NCBI GenBank assembly: GCA_018262975.1
Contig: JADFDG010000013.1
Span: 51,471-115,470, forward strand
Reading direction: 5' to 3'
DNA from: Gammaproteobacteria bacterium
GTDB lineage: Bacteria > Pseudomonadota > Gammaproteobacteria > Pseudomonadales > JADFDG01
Length of the DNA stretch: 64,000 bases
The position numbers and the translations under genes are program-made. Numbering within the stretch: the stretch's first letter is position 1; every line of letters begins with the position of its first letter. Below, one piece after another: positions 20,386-34,898 of the stretch. Below the pieces are notes generated by a model, which did not search any database, was not told where the DNA came from, and saw only the letters and a list, made by a program, of their open reading frames with translations.

Positions 20386-21028
20386 CCGCATCGCCGCAGG
20401 CGCGCAAGCGCTCGGCGTGGTCCTCGGCGAAGACCAGGTCGCGATGCTGCATCGCTATCTCGACCTGCTGGAAAAATGGAATGCCGCGTACAACCTCACG
20501 GCGGTGCGCGGACGCGCGGCGATGGAAGTCGAGCACATCCTCGACAGCCTCGCCATCGTCCCGCACGTCACGGAAGGCCCGGTGCTCGACGTGGGTACCG
20601 GCGGCGGCCTCCCCGGCATGGTGCTTGCCATTGCGCGGCCGGAGCTGTCGTACGTGCTGGTCGACAGCAACGGCAAGAAGACGCGTTTTCTCAAGCAGGC
20701 GGTGCATGAGCTCGGCCTGCGCAACGTCGAGGTGCAGCAGGCGCGCATCGAGGAACTCGAGCTCGCCGCCGCACCGGCGCTGGTGGTGAGCCGCGCGTTC
20801 GCCTCGTTGCCGGACATGGTCGACGGCTGCCGCGCGCTGCTTGCGCGGGGCGCCCGCCTGCTGGCCATGAAAGGCGTGCGCCCGGACGACGAGATCGCCG
20901 CGCTGCCGGCGGACGTGAAGGTTACGCAGGTGCTGGCGCTGACGGTGCCGCACCTGGGCAAGGAACGGCACCTCGTGTGCATTGAACCATGTAGAGAGGG
21001 GGCCATGCCCCCGACCACAACGGAGTAA
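20366..21028 (+). CDS. rsmG: 16S rRNA (guanine-N7) methyltransferase RsmG with REP-encoded tail
   Basis: SAM-dependent methylase of 16S rRNA G527; 220 aa. A TTG at 20366, inside the mnmG end and preceded by GAAGAAG, is the best start; no ATG is suitably placed. Class I methyltransferase core: [14 protein letters not shown] (about 32-45), [25 protein letters not shown] (about 73-89) and VSRAFASL. The family normally ends near the residues HLVCIEP; here a REP element follows in frame and adds CREGAMPP, after which TTTE completes the tail. The last codons also carry the GGAG ribosome site for parA. Confidence 0.94.
   Translation: MTASRPDRIAAGAQALGVVLGEDQVAMLHRYLDLLEKWNAAYNLTAVRGRAAMEVEHILDSLAIVPHVTEGPVLDVGTGGGLPGMVLAIARPELSYVLVDSNGKKTRFLKQAVHELGLRNVEVQQARIEELELAAAPALVVSRAFASLPDMVDGCRALLARGARLLAMKGVRPDDEIAALPADVKVTQVLALTVPHLGKERHLVCIEPCREGAMPPTTTE
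20991..21015 (+). repeat. REP element forming the rsmG 3' end
   Basis: GTAG, A, GAGGGGGCCATGCCCCCGA, C. Read in frame as the C-terminal residues of RsmG, 18 bases before the parA start. Confidence 0.85.
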
Positions 21029-21033
21029 CGCAC

Positions 21034-21819
21034 GTGTCCCGGATCATCGCGGTCGCCAACCAGAAAGGCGGCGTGGGCAAGACGACCACCAGCGTGAACC
21101 TCGCCGCCTCGCTCGCGGCGGCCAAGCGGCGCGTGCTGCTGGTCGACCTCGACCCGCAGGGCAACGCCACCATGGGCTCGGGCATCGACAAGCACGACCG
21201 CGAGCACACCGTGCTGGACCTGCTGATGGGTGACGCCGGTTTCGACGCCGTGGCGGTGCGCTCCGAGGCCGGCTACGACGTGATCCCGTCCAACGACGAC
21301 CTCACCGCCGCCGAAGTCGGGCTGCTGGAAATCGACAACAAGGAATACCGCCTGCGCGACGTGCTGGAGGCGGTGCGCACGAAATACGATTTCGTGGTGA
21401 TCGACTGCCCGCCGTCGCTGAACATGCTCACGGTCAACGCGCTGGCCGGCGCCGACGAAGTGATCGTGCCGATGCAGTGCGAGTACTACGCGCTCGAAGG
21501 CCTTACGGCGCTGATGAACACCGTCGAGAAGATCAAGGCCGCGCTCAACCCGAAGCTGGAAATCGGCGGCGTGCTGCGCACCATGTTCGACCCGCGCAAC
21601 AGCCTGGCCAACGACGTTTCCGCCCAGCTCGAGGCGCACTTCGGCGACAAGGTTTTCCGCACCATGATCCCGCGCAACGTGCGCCTGGCCGAGGCGCCCA
21701 GCCACGGCCAGCCGGTCATCACCTACGACGAGAAATCGCGCGGTGCGCTGGCCTACCTGACGCTGGCCGGCGAGATCCTGCGCCGCGTCGATGCCGCCGC
21801 CGCCCGCGCCGCGAAATAA
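21034..21819 (+). CDS. parA: Chromosome-partitioning ATPase ParA (Soj)
   Basis: Deviant Walker ATPase that positions ParB-parS complexes during origin segregation; 261 aa, chromosomal short form without an N-terminal HTH. Start GTG 21034 with GGAG 8 bases upstream. Motifs: KGGVGKTTTSVNLAASLA (about 10-27), DLDPQGNATMGSG (about 40-52), DFVVIDCPPSLNMLTVNAL. It sits 5 bp after rsmG and 24 bp before parB; the conserved mnmG-rsmG-parA-parB order places it near the origin, with its parS sites in recF. Confidence 0.96.
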   Translation: MSRIIAVANQKGGVGKTTTSVNLAASLAAAKRRVLLVDLDPQGNATMGSGIDKHDREHTVLDLLMGDAGFDAVAVRSEAGYDVIPSNDDLTAAEVGLLEIDNKEYRLRDVLEAVRTKYDFVVIDCPPSLNMLTVNALAGADEVIVPMQCEYYALEGLTALMNTVEKIKAALNPKLEIGGVLRTMFDPRNSLANDVSAQLEAHFGDKVFRTMIPRNVRLAEAPSHGQPVITYDEKSRGALAYLTLAGEILRRVDAAAARAAK

Positions 21820-21843
21820 CGAACCCCGAACCGGTACCTCATC

Positions 21844-22776
21844 ATGTCGACGCCGAAGAAAAAAGGATTGGGCAAGGGCCTCGACGCCCTGCTGGGTTCC
21901 GCCGCGAAAAAGGCACAACAGGCCGCCGCCGCCGCGGGTGATGCCGTGCCGGCCGCCGCCGCGCCCGCCGACGCCATCGCCGCGGTAATCGCCGAGGGTC
22001 CGCTCAAGGAACTGCCGGTGGAATTCCTGCAGCGCGGCCGTTACCAGCCGCGCCGCGAATTCGCCGAGGACAAGCTCGCCGAGCTCGCCGAGTCGATCAA
22101 GGCGCAGGGCCTGATGCAGCCGATCGTGGTGCGCCCGATCGGCGAGAAGCGCTACGAGATCATCGCCGGTGAGCGCCGCTGGCGCGCCTCGCAACTGGCC
22201 GGCCTCGAGAAGGTGCCCTGCGTCATCAAGGACGTGGGCGACGAAGCCGCGCTGGCGATGTCGCTGATCGAGAACATCCAGCGTGAAGACCTGTCGCCGA
22301 TGGAAGAAGCCATCGCGCTGAACCGCCTGCAGGAAGAGTTCAACCTCACCCACCAGGAAGTGGCCGACGCGGTCGGCAAGTCGCGCGCCACCGTCACCAA
22401 CCTGCTGCGCCTGCTGGCTCTGGCGCCGGACGCCAAGACGCTGCTCGAGCGTGGCGACCTGGAAATGGGGCACGCGCGTGCCATCCTCGCGCTCGACCCG
22501 AAGGACCAGGGCGAGATCGCCCGCCAGGTGGTGGCGCGCGGCCTGTCGGTGCGCCAGACCGAGGCGCTGGTGCGCAAGATCCAGTCCGAGCAGCAGGCCG
22601 CCGGCGCGCCGGTGCAGCAGCGCCTGGACCCGGACATCCGCCGCCTCCAGGACGAAATCTCCGAGAAGACCGGTGCCCCGGTGCAGCTGCAGCACAGCGC
22701 CCGCGGCAAGGGCAAGCTGGTGATCAGCTACAACAGCCTGGACGAACTGGACGGCATCCTGCGTTTCTTCCGCTGA
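21844..22776 (+). CDS. parB: Chromosome-partitioning protein ParB (Spo0J)
   Basis: CTP-dependent DNA clamp that loads at parS and spreads; 310 aa. A basic N-terminal ParA-contact motif KKKGLGKGLDALLG (about 4-17), an Ala-rich linker, the ParB/Srx domain with RYPRRE-like QRGRYQPRREFAED and the GERRWRA CTP-binding motif (about 108-114), an HTH LTHQEVADAVGKSRATVTNLLRLL (about 166-189), and a C-terminal dimer domain. Two perfect parS sites are in recF. Its last codons contain a 12-base direct repeat (GCGTTTCTTCCG at 22761 and 22778) that straddles the stop. Confidence 0.96.
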   Translation: MSTPKKKGLGKGLDALLGSAAKKAQQAAAAAGDAVPAAAAPADAIAAVIAEGPLKELPVEFLQRGRYQPRREFAEDKLAELAESIKAQGLMQPIVVRPIGEKRYEIIAGERRWRASQLAGLEKVPCVIKDVGDEAALAMSLIENIQREDLSPMEEAIALNRLQEEFNLTHQEVADAVGKSRATVTNLLRLLALAPDAKTLLERGDLEMGHARAILALDPKDQGEIARQVVARGLSVRQTEALVRKIQSEQQAAGAPVQQRLDPDIRRLQDEISEKTGAPVQLQHSARGKGKLVISYNSLDELDGILRFFR

Positions 22777-22875
22777 AGCGTTTCTTCCGGTAACACGGCC
22801 GCAACGCATAACCGACTGTTTTTGTAGGGATTTTCACTTTCGGCGCCCCTCGCGGAAACCCGCACCCGGTTTTGC

Positions 22876-22904
22876 TTGCCGGGGCAGGGGGGCACCGCTA
22901 GAAT
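22876..22904 (+). promoter_or_regulatory. Sigma70 promoter of the atp operon
   Basis: -35 TTGCCG (22876-22881), 17-bp spacer, -10 TAGAAT (22899-22904). The predicted start near 22911 rules out the in-frame ATG at 22903 as the atpI start. Confidence 0.75.
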
Positions 22905-22935
22905 GCGCGCCGCCGAGCGGCCTGACGGTACTGTC

Positions 22936-24343
<1,408 letters not shown>

Positions 24344-24389
24344 TCAACGCGTTCCAAACCTCTCAACCAAAGAAGCTCGGAGAGCAACC

Positions 24390-24629
24390 ATGAGTGACAT
24401 CGGTCTGATCATCCTCGCCAGCGGCCTCCTGATTGGCCTGGGCGCCCTCGGCGCGGCTGTCGGTCTCGGCATCCTCGGCGGCAAACTGCTGGAAGGCGTA
24501 GCTCGCCAGCCGGAAATGTCCCCGATGCTGATGGGCCGCATGTTCCTGATGGCCGGTCTCGTCGACGCGGTGCCGATGATCGGCGTCGGTATCGGCCTGT
24601 ACCTGCTGTTCGTACGCGCAGCCGGCTGA
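24390..24629 (+). CDS. atpE: ATP synthase Fo subunit c
   Basis: Hairpin proteolipid forming the rotor ring; 79 aa. Two helices joined by the polar loop ARQPE (about 38-42). The proton-binding carboxylate is Asp59 in [13 protein letters not shown]; the Gln and Thr/Ser sodium ligands are absent, so it is a proton-type ring. Ribosome site GGAGAG 8 bases before ATG. A 79-bp gap with hairpins separates it from atpF, a place where subunit stoichiometry is often set. Confidence 0.97.
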   Translation: MSDIGLIILASGLLIGLGALGAAVGLGILGGKLLEGVARQPEMSPMLMGRMFLMAGLVDAVPMIGVGIGLYLLFVRAAG

Positions 24630-24660
24630 TTTACGCCCGCCCGTGCGTAACGGGCGAATG

Positions 24661-24684
24661 CCCTGCGTGATTGGACGCAGGGCC
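24661..24684 (+). other. Intercistronic hairpin between atpE and atpF
   Basis: GCCCTGCG, 8-base loop, CGCAGGGC; a second small stem CGCCCG/CGGGCG lies at 24635-24657. No T-run, so likely an mRNA-stability or processing element that favours the c subunit. Confidence 0.5.
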
Positions 24685-24708
24685 CATGCAGCTAACTGAG
24701 GTGTCACC

Positions 24709-25179
24709 GTGAACATCACCGCGACCCTGATCGGTCAGATGCTGTTCTTCGTCGTTTTCGTCTGGTTCACGATGAAATTCGTGTGGCCGCTGATCACGAC
24801 GGCGATGGCGGAGCGGCAGAAGAAGATCGCCGACGGCCTGGCCGCCGCCGATCGCGCCGCGAAGGACCTTGAACTCGCCCAGGACAAGGCCACGGCCGCC
24901 CTGCGCGAAGCCAAGGAAGAAGCCGGCAAGATCATCGAGCTCGCCAACAAGCGTGCCGCCGAGATCGTCGACGAAGCCAAGCAGCAGGCGCGCGCCGAAG
25001 GCGACCGCATCCTGGCTGCCGCCAAGGCCGAAGTCGACCAGGAAGCGCACCGCGCGCGCGAGCAACTGCGCAAGCAGGTTTCCGCTCTCGCCGTCGCCGG
25101 CGCCGAGAAGATCCTCGCCAAGTCGGTTGACCAGAAGGCGCACAGCGACCTGCTGGAAAAACTGGCCGCCGAGCTCTGA
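24709..25179 (+). CDS. atpF: ATP synthase Fo subunit b
   Basis: Peripheral-stalk subunit, 156 aa: N-terminal membrane anchor [22 protein letters not shown] (about 4-25), then a long charged right-handed coiled coil rich in Ala, Lys and Glu (about 35-150) that dimerises and binds delta. Same length as E. coli b (156). Start GTG at 24709 preceded by GAGGTGTCACC. It is 18 bp from atpH. Confidence 0.96.
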   Translation: MNITATLIGQMLFFVVFVWFTMKFVWPLITTAMAERQKKIADGLAAADRAAKDLELAQDKATAALREAKEEAGKIIELANKRAAEIVDEAKQQARAEGDRILAAAKAEVDQEAHRAREQLRKQVSALAVAGAEKILAKSVDQKAHSDLLEKLAAEL

Positions 25180-25197
25180 TCCTGGACGGTACCGACC

Positions 25198-25734
25198 ATG
25201 GCTGAAATCACGACCGTTGCCCGGCCTTACGCCAAGGCGGCATTTTCCTTCGCCCGCGAGCAGAACGCGCTCGCGAAGTGGAACGAGATGCTGTCCTTCG
25301 CCGCCGCCGTGGTGAGCGACCAGAAGATGGCGGCGTATCTCGCCCGCCCGCAACTCACCGCGCAGCAGCAGGCCGACGCCGTCGCCCAGGCTTGCGGCGA
25401 CAAGCTCGACACCGCTGGCAAGAACTTCGTTCGCCAGATGTGCGGCCACCGTCGTCTCGCGGCGCTGCCCGTCGTGCTGGAGCAGTTCCAGCAGATGGTC
25501 GCCGAGCTCGAGAAGCTCGGTGACGTGCAGGTCGTGTCCGCCTTCCCGCTGAGCGACGCCGAGAAGGAGAAGCTCACCGCTTCCCTCAAGCGTCGTTTCG
25601 AGCAGGACGTGCGGGTGGATGTATCCGTCGACCCGGCCCTGATGGGCGGTATCGTCGTGCGCTTCGGCGACCAGGTCATCGATGGTTCCGTGCGCAGCCG
25701 CCTGGCGAAACTCGCCAGCACCCTGAATTCGTGA
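25198..25734 (+). CDS. atpH: ATP synthase F1 subunit delta
   Basis: Links the stator stalk to the top of the alpha3beta3 head; 178 aa (E. coli 177). Family start [20 protein letters not shown] is conserved, the N-terminal six-helix domain spans about 1-105, and the C-terminal signature [28 protein letters not shown] is near the end (about 147-174). ATG 25198, 16 bp before atpA. Confidence 0.96.
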   Translation: MAEITTVARPYAKAAFSFAREQNALAKWNEMLSFAAAVVSDQKMAAYLARPQLTAQQQADAVAQACGDKLDTAGKNFVRQMCGHRRLAALPVVLEQFQQMVAELEKLGDVQVVSAFPLSDAEKEKLTASLKRRFEQDVRVDVSVDPALMGGIVVRFGDQVIDGSVRSRLAKLASTLNS

Positions 25735-25750
25735 TCCGAGGAAGATAGTC

Positions 25751-27295
<1,545 letters not shown>

Positions 27296-27328
27296 TCGCC
27301 GGATAACGGGACCTGAACGGAGAGCCAC

Positions 27329-29625
<2,297 letters not shown>

Positions 29626-29652
29626 TTCGCGGCTGATCACGGAGCAATCGTC

Positions 29653-30084
29653 ATGGCAATGACCACGCACTGCGACATCGTCAGCGCCGAGGAGTCGATC
29701 TACTCCGGCGTGGCCGAGATGGTCGTGGCGGTGGGCGTGGTAGGTGACCTCGGCATCCTGCCGGGCCACACGCCGCTGCTCACGCAGCTCAAGCCCGGCC
29801 CGATCCGCATCATGAAGCAGGGCGGTGAGGAAGAGATCTACTACTGCTCGGGCGGCATCCTCGAGGTGCAACCGACCGGTATCACGATCCTCGCCGACAC
29901 CGTGGTGCGCGCCACCAACCTGGACCAGGCCGCCGCCGAGGAGGCCCGCAAGGCCGCCGAGCACGCCCTGGCCAACCAGAAGGACGAAGTGGACTACGCC
30001 AACGCCGCTGCCCAGCTGGCCGAGGCCGCCGCCCGCCTGCGTACCCTCGACGCCATCCGCAAGAAGATGGGTCGCCCCGGCTGA
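29653..30084 (+). CDS. atpC: ATP synthase F1 subunit epsilon
   Basis: Rotor subunit and intrinsic inhibitor; 143 aa. N-terminal beta-sandwich with [30 protein letters not shown] and [20 protein letters not shown] (about 1-88), then a C-terminal helical hairpin (about 92-140) with [15 protein letters not shown]. Last gene of the operon; a REP and an intrinsic terminator follow within 65 bases. Confidence 0.97.
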   Translation: MAMTTHCDIVSAEESIYSGVAEMVVAVGVVGDLGILPGHTPLLTQLKPGPIRIMKQGGEEEIYYCSGGILEVQPTGITILADTVVRATNLDQAAAEEARKAAEHALANQKDEVDYANAAAQLAEAAARLRTLDAIRKKMGRPG

Positions 30085-30094
30085 CCCCGCTCTT

Positions 30095-30120
30095 GTAGCG
30101 AGGGGGCCACGCCCCCGACC
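30095..30120 (+). repeat. REP element after atpC
   Basis: GTAG, C, GAGGGGGCCACGCCCCCGA, CC (one base differs in the loop). 10 bases after the atpC stop, immediately before the terminator. Confidence 0.8.
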
Positions 30121-30122
30121 CG

Positions 30123-30149
30123 GAAAGGGCAGCTTCGGCTGCCCTTTCT
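30123..30149 (+). terminator. atp operon terminator
   Basis: GAAAGGGCAGC, loop TTCG, GCTGCCCTTTC: a perfect 11-bp stem with a UUCG tetraloop, then TCGTT. No long T-run, though the stem end itself is U-rich. Confidence 0.75.
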
Positions 30150-30168
30150 CGTTGGCGCCGCCACCCGC

Positions 30169-30224
30169 GTAGCGAGGGGGCCATGCCCCCGATGCTCTTG
30201 TCGGGGGCATGGCCCCCTCGCTAC
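30169..30224. repeat. REPIN between the atp operon and glmU
   Basis: Forward copy 30169-30192, 8-base spacer, reverse copy 30201-30224. The glmU ATG lies 38 bases downstream. Confidence 0.85.
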
Positions 30225-30262
30225 GGGTATGATTGGCGCCGGTTTTCGGGAATGGAGCCCGC

Positions 30263-31636
30263 ATGAACGCGCTAGACGTGGTGATCCTCGCGGCCGGCAA
30301 GGGCACGCGCATGAAATCGTCGCTGCCCAAGGTGCTGCACGCGGTCGGCGGTCGGCCGATGGTGGAGCACGTGATCCGCACCGCGCAGGCGCTCGATGCG
30401 CGCCGCGTGGTGGTGGTGCTCGGCCACGGCATCGACCAGGTGGCACCGCGCGTCGAGGCACTCGGTGCCGTCACCGTCGAGCAGCGCGAGCAACTGGGCA
30501 CCGGCCACGCCGTGCAGCAGGCGCTGCCTGCGTTGCCGGACGACCACGCACGCACGCTCATTCTCTACGGCGACGTGCCGCTCACCCGCACGCTGTCGCT
30601 CAAGCGCCTGGCCGACGTCGCCCACGGCGATGCGCTGGCGCTGCTCACCACCCGGCTGGACAACCCGCAGGGCTACGGCCGCATCGTCCGCGATGCCGGC
30701 GGCAACGTGCTGCGCATCGTCGAGGAAAAAGACGCCGATGACGCCACGCGCGCCATCCGCGAGGTGAACACCGGCATCATGCTGGTGCCCAACCGCTTCC
30801 TGCACCACGCGCTGCCGCGCCTGAAGAACGACAACAAGCAGGGCGAGTACTACCTTACCGACCTGATCGCCATGGCACGCGACGCCGGCCACGCGGTGAT
30901 CGCCGTGGACTGCCCGGCCGACGAGACGCAGGGCGTCAACGACCGCCTGCAACTCGCCGACGTCGAGCGTGTTCACCAGCGACGCATCGCCGAGCAGTTG
31001 ATGCGTGCCGGCGTGACGCTCGCCGACCCGGCACGCATCGACGTGCGCGGTGATTTCGATTGCGGCAACGACACCGTCATCGACATCAACCTGGTGGTGG
31101 AGGGCACGGTGCGCGTGGGCAGCAACTGCCGCATCGGCCCCAATGTGGTGCTGAAGGATTGCGCCATCGCCGACAACGTCGAGATCCGCGCCTTCACCCA
31201 CATCGACGGCGCGAAGATCGCCAGCGACGGCCACATCGGCCCGTTCGCGCGCCTGCGCCCGGGTACCGAACTGGCGCCGGGCGTGCACGTCGGCAACTTC
31301 GTCGAGATCAAGAAGGCCGATATCGGCGAAGGCTCCAAGGTGAACCACCTGACCTACATCGGTGACGCCGAGATCGGCCGCGACGTGAACGTCGGTGCCG
31401 GCACCATCACCTGCAACTACGATGGCGCCAACAAGTTCATCACGCGCATGGGTGACGGCGTGTTCATCGGCAGCAATTCCTCGCTGGTGGCGCCGGTGAC
31501 CATCGGGGCGGGCGCCACGGTGGGCGCCGGCTCGGTGATCACCGGTGACGTCGCCGACGGCCAGCTGGCCGTCGCGCGTGGCAAGCAACGCAACATCGAC
31601 GGCTGGATGCGGCCGGCGAAGAAGAAAAAGGACTGA
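30263..31636 (+). CDS. glmU: Bifunctional UDP-GlcNAc pyrophosphorylase / glucosamine-1-P acetyltransferase
   Basis: Makes UDP-GlcNAc for peptidoglycan and LPS; cytoplasmic trimer, 457 aa (E. coli 456). ATG 30263 follows AATGGAG; ten upstream in-frame residues are discounted. Uridyltransferase domain: [21 protein letters not shown] (about 6-26), [31 protein letters not shown]. Left-handed beta-helix acetyltransferase (about 250-457) with hexad repeats, [28 protein letters not shown] and [10 protein letters not shown]. 2 bp before glmS, forming the usual glmU-glmS pair beside atpC. Confidence 0.98.
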   Translation: MNALDVVILAAGKGTRMKSSLPKVLHAVGGRPMVEHVIRTAQALDARRVVVVLGHGIDQVAPRVEALGAVTVEQREQLGTGHAVQQALPALPDDHARTLILYGDVPLTRTLSLKRLADVAHGDALALLTTRLDNPQGYGRIVRDAGGNVLRIVEEKDADDATRAIREVNTGIMLVPNRFLHHALPRLKNDNKQGEYYLTDLIAMARDAGHAVIAVDCPADETQGVNDRLQLADVERVHQRRIAEQLMRAGVTLADPARIDVRGDFDCGNDTVIDINLVVEGTVRVGSNCRIGPNVVLKDCAIADNVEIRAFTHIDGAKIASDGHIGPFARLRPGTELAPGVHVGNFVEIKKADIGEGSKVNHLTYIGDAEIGRDVNVGAGTITCNYDGANKFITRMGDGVFIGSNSSLVAPVTIGAGATVGAGSVITGDVADGQLAVARGKQRNIDGWMRPAKKKKD

Positions 31637-31638
31637 CC

Positions 31639-33465
31639 ATGTGTGGCATCGTCGGCGCTATCGCCAACCGTGACGTAACCCCGATCCTCATCGAAGGCCT
31701 CACCCGCCTGGAATACCGGGGCTACGACTCCGCCGGCATCGCCGTGCTCGATGGCGAGATCAAGCGCGTGCGCCGCGTCGGCCGCGTCAGCGAGACGGCG
31801 CAGGCCGCCGACACCGAGGGCGTGCATGGCCCGATGGGCATAGGCCACACGCGCTGGGCCACGCACGGCGGCGTCACCGAGCCGAACGCGCACCCGCACG
31901 TGTCGGCCGGGCTGATCGCGCTGGTGCACAACGGCATCATCGAGAACCACGAGGAAAAGCGCGCAGAACTGAAGGCGCTCGGCTACGCGTTCACCTCGCA
32001 GACCGACACCGAGGTGATCGCCCACCTGGTGCACCACCATTACAAGGCCGCCGGCGACCTGTTCGCCGCCGTGCGGGCAGCCACCGCCGAGCTGGTGGGC
32101 GCCTACGCCATCGCGGTGATGGCGAAGGACAAGCCCGAAGAGCTGGTATGCGCGCGCCACGGTTGTCCGTTGCTGATCGGCCTGGGCGAGGGCGAGTTCT
32201 TTGTCGCCTCCGACGTATCGGCCATCCTCGGCGAGACCCGCCGGGTGATCTTCATGGAAGAGGGAGACGTGGCGCGGCTGACCCGCCACGGCATGACGCT
32301 GCTGGACAAGAGCGGCCAGCCGGCCGGGCGCAAGGTACATGTCAGCGAGCTGTCGCTGGCGTCGCTGGAGCTGGGCCCGTATTCACACTTCATGCAGAAG
32401 GAAATCCACGAGCAGCCGCGCGCGCTGGCCGACACCATCGAACCGGTGCTGGCGGACGGCTTCTCGCCATCGCTGTTCGGCGACAACGCCGCGGCCGTGC
32501 TGCGCCAGGTGAAGGGCGTGCAGATCATCGCCTGCGGCACCTCCTATTACGCCGGGTCGGTGGCGCGCTACTGGATCGAATCGATCGCCGGGTTGCCTTG
32601 CCAGGTGGAAGTCGCCAGCGAGTACCGGTACCGGGACGTCGTCGTGCAGCCGGACTGGCTGGTGGTGACCATCTCGCAGTCCGGCGAGACCCTGGACACG
32701 ATGGAAGCGCTGAAATACGCGCGGGCCAACGGCCAGAAGCACGCGTTGTCCATCTGCAACGTCCGCGAAAGCGCGCTGCCGCGTGCGTCGGACCTTGTTT
32801 TCTACACGCGTGCCGGTGCCGAGATCGGCGTGGCCTCGACCAAGGCATTCACCACCCAGCTGGTGGCGCTGTTCGCCCTCACGGTGACGCTGGCTAAGTT
32901 GCACGGCCGCGTCGACGCGGCGCAGGAGGCGGCGTTCCTCGAGGACTTGCGCCACCTGCCGCTGTCGGTGCAGCACGCGCTCAACCTCGAGCCTCAGGTG
33001 AAGGCCTGGGCCGACCGCTTCGCGCAGAAGGACCACGCGCTGTTCCTCGGCCGCGGCGTGCACTACCCGATCGCGCTGGAAGGCTCGCTGAAGCTCAAGG
33101 AAATCACCTACATCCACGCCGAGGCCTACCCGGCCGGCGAACTCAAGCACGGGCCGCTGGCGCTGGTGGACGAGAAGATGCCGGTGGTGGTGATCGCGCC
33201 CAACGACGCACTGCTGGAAAAGCTCAAGTCAAACATGCAGGAAGTGCGCGCGCGCGGGGGCGAGATCTTCGTGTTCGCCGACCTCGACAGCCATTTCACC
33301 GACAGCGAGGGCGTGCACGTGATCCGCACGCCGCGCCACGTGGGCGTGCTGTCACCGGTGGTGCATGCCATCCCGGTGCAGTTGCTGGCCTACCACACGG
33401 CGCTGGCCCGTGGCACGGACGTGGACAAGCCGCGCAACCTCGCCAAGAGCGTGACGGTGGAGTAG
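31639..33465 (+). CDS. glmS: Glutamine-fructose-6-phosphate aminotransferase (isomerising)
   Basis: First step of hexosamine synthesis; 608 aa (E. coli 609). Cys2 is the glutaminase nucleophile ([13 protein letters not shown]), with [10 protein letters not shown] and [18 protein letters not shown] in the Ntn domain (1-240). Two SIS domains follow, with [21 protein letters not shown] and the C-terminal [13 protein letters not shown] sugar-binding tail. Ribosomes probably reinitiate from glmU. No glmS riboswitch or GlmZ-like site was evident in the 2-bp gap, as expected for an operonic glmS. Confidence 0.98.
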   Translation: MCGIVGAIANRDVTPILIEGLTRLEYRGYDSAGIAVLDGEIKRVRRVGRVSETAQAADTEGVHGPMGIGHTRWATHGGVTEPNAHPHVSAGLIALVHNGIIENHEEKRAELKALGYAFTSQTDTEVIAHLVHHHYKAAGDLFAAVRAATAELVGAYAIAVMAKDKPEELVCARHGCPLLIGLGEGEFFVASDVSAILGETRRVIFMEEGDVARLTRHGMTLLDKSGQPAGRKVHVSELSLASLELGPYSHFMQKEIHEQPRALADTIEPVLADGFSPSLFGDNAAAVLRQVKGVQIIACGTSYYAGSVARYWIESIAGLPCQVEVASEYRYRDVVVQPDWLVVTISQSGETLDTMEALKYARANGQKHALSICNVRESALPRASDLVFYTRAGAEIGVASTKAFTTQLVALFALTVTLAKLHGRVDAAQEAAFLEDLRHLPLSVQHALNLEPQVKAWADRFAQKDHALFLGRGVHYPIALEGSLKLKEITYIHAEAYPAGELKHGPLALVDEKMPVVVIAPNDALLEKLKSNMQEVRARGGEIFVFADLDSHFTDSEGVHVIRTPRHVGVLSPVVHAIPVQLLAYHTALARGTDVDKPRNLAKSVTVE

Positions 33466-33505
33466 CGGAAAGGGTCCGTCGGGGTGTCCGGGGTGCCTGC
33501 CTGAA

Positions 33506-33526
33506 TGCACCGGCTTCCCCGGTGCA
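33506..33526 (+). terminator. Hairpin after glmS
   Basis: TGCACCGG, 5-base loop, CCGGTGCA, 40 bases after the glmS stop. It lacks a T-run (CAACCCCC follows), so termination would be Rho-assisted or inefficient. Confidence 0.45.
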
Positions 33527-33605
33527 CAACCCCCAAACGGGTGAGGAGCATGGGCGGGCTCCTCCGGTAACTTACCTTGCAAGCCACCATGACGAGCCCC
33601 TGGCC

Positions 33606-34757
33606 ATGAGTCACGCACCAGCCGATATCGCCGAATTCAGCGAACTGGTGGAGTTGATCTATACGGGGGCCACGGACATCCGCGCCTGGGACGAAATACC
33701 CCGCCAGATCAGCCGGTGGCTTCAGTCCAGCACCTGCCTGGTTTTCACGCCCCAATACTCGATGGGTGAGGGCGGATTCACCGCGAAGCACCAGCTGCAA
33801 CTGCTGGACGTCTACGAGTCAAGATTCCGCGAGCAGAACATCTGGGAGGCCAGTGCCTTCCGGAAAGGCCTGTTGACGGCCGGTACGGTGATGCGCGACC
33901 AGGAGTTGGTCTCCGACGAGGAGTTCACCAGATCGTCCTTCTACCAGGATCTGTTGGCGAAGATCGATATCGGCAGGTTGCTGGCCGGCGTGATTCTGAC
34001 CCCCGACGATAACAACGGAAAACTCGTTGTGATCGCCGCGCATAATCCCTTGTCCAGGCCATTCTCCGAGGCACAGGCAGAGAAGCTGCACCTGCTGATG
34101 CCCCATTTGTCGCGATCACTGGGGATATTCCTGAAGCTGCGCGCCGCGGAAATTGGCAGCGCCAACAAGCTTTCGGCGCTCGATGCCGTGCCGGACGGGC
34201 TCATGCTCTTTGACGGCAACCTGAACATCAACTACGCAAACAAGGCGGCACTCAGGATCCTGAGGCAGGGTCGGGCGCTCAGGATCAACCAGGTACCGGG
34301 AGCCAGGACCCTCGTTGCAAGGGATCCCCGCCTGCAAGAGAAGATCAACAAGGCCATCAGCGCGGCCACGTCCTTGAGCCAGTACGGCGGGCAGCATTAT
34401 GCCGAGCCTATCGTGATCACTCGCGGGCCGGAGGGCTCTGCCATCACGCTGAACGTATCCAGCCTCGCGCGACAACACGAACTGACGGGCGAGCGGGAGG
34501 CCTGCGCGATTGCATTGATCTGCGCGTCCGATGGCCCTGCCGACATGGACAGCCAGGTGCTCGAGGAAGCCTACGGGCTGACACAAGCGGAAATCCGCGT
34601 CGCGCACCTGTTGGTGGAGGGTGATTCGCTGAAAACGATCGCCTCCCTGCTGGGGATCACCGAGAACACGGTGCGCTCACACGTCAAGAACATCTACCAG
34701 AAGACCAATGCCAGGAGTCGGGCAAAGCTGGTACGGCTGTTGCTGATGATCCGGTGA
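33606..34757 (+). CDS. LuxR-type transcriptional regulator with PAS-like sensor region
   Basis: DNA-binding regulator, 383 aa. ATG 33606 is preferred over an upstream in-frame ATG at 33522 that falls in the glmS hairpin. The N-terminal 220 residues form a GAF/PAS-like region of unknown ligand (for example LDAVPDGLMLFDGNLNINYANKAALRIL, about 195-222, is PAS-like). The C-terminal GerE HTH is clear: YGLTQAEIRVAHLLVEGDSLKTIASLLGITENTVRSHVKNIYQKTNARSRAKLV (about 325-378). No receiver Asp is present, so it is not a classical response regulator. It precedes, and may control, the exported-protein cluster that follows, but no binding site is known. Confidence 0.88.
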   Translation: MSHAPADIAEFSELVELIYTGATDIRAWDEIPRQISRWLQSSTCLVFTPQYSMGEGGFTAKHQLQLLDVYESRFREQNIWEASAFRKGLLTAGTVMRDQELVSDEEFTRSSFYQDLLAKIDIGRLLAGVILTPDDNNGKLVVIAAHNPLSRPFSEAQAEKLHLLMPHLSRSLGIFLKLRAAEIGSANKLSALDAVPDGLMLFDGNLNINYANKAALRILRQGRALRINQVPGARTLVARDPRLQEKINKAISAATSLSQYGGQHYAEPIVITRGPEGSAITLNVSSLARQHELTGEREACAIALICASDGPADMDSQVLEEAYGLTQAEIRVAHLLVEGDSLKTIASLLGITENTVRSHVKNIYQKTNARSRAKLVRLLLMIR

Positions 34758-34854
34758 CGCCGACAGACGGCAGGGTGTTTCCCGAGCGCGCTCGCTCACC
34801 CGAAAGGGTGTTTCTGAGGCGGATACGACGGAAAGAGAATTGACCAACGGTCCG

Positions 34855-34870
34855 GCTGACTCGAGTCGGC
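34855..34870. promoter_or_regulatory. Near-perfect palindrome before the envelope cluster
   Basis: GCTGACTCGAGTCGGC, symmetric except one base pair, 29 bp before the first lipoprotein start. It could be an operator for the adjacent LuxR-type regulator or a small hairpin (TTTG follows). Confidence 0.35.
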
Positions 34871-34898
34871 TTTGTGGTCACCTGTTGGGAAGTGTCTC

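Noticed and set aside
24635..24657. Stem between atpE and atpF as a terminator
   Set aside because: No T-run, and the genes downstream are essential parts of the same complex; read-through is expected.
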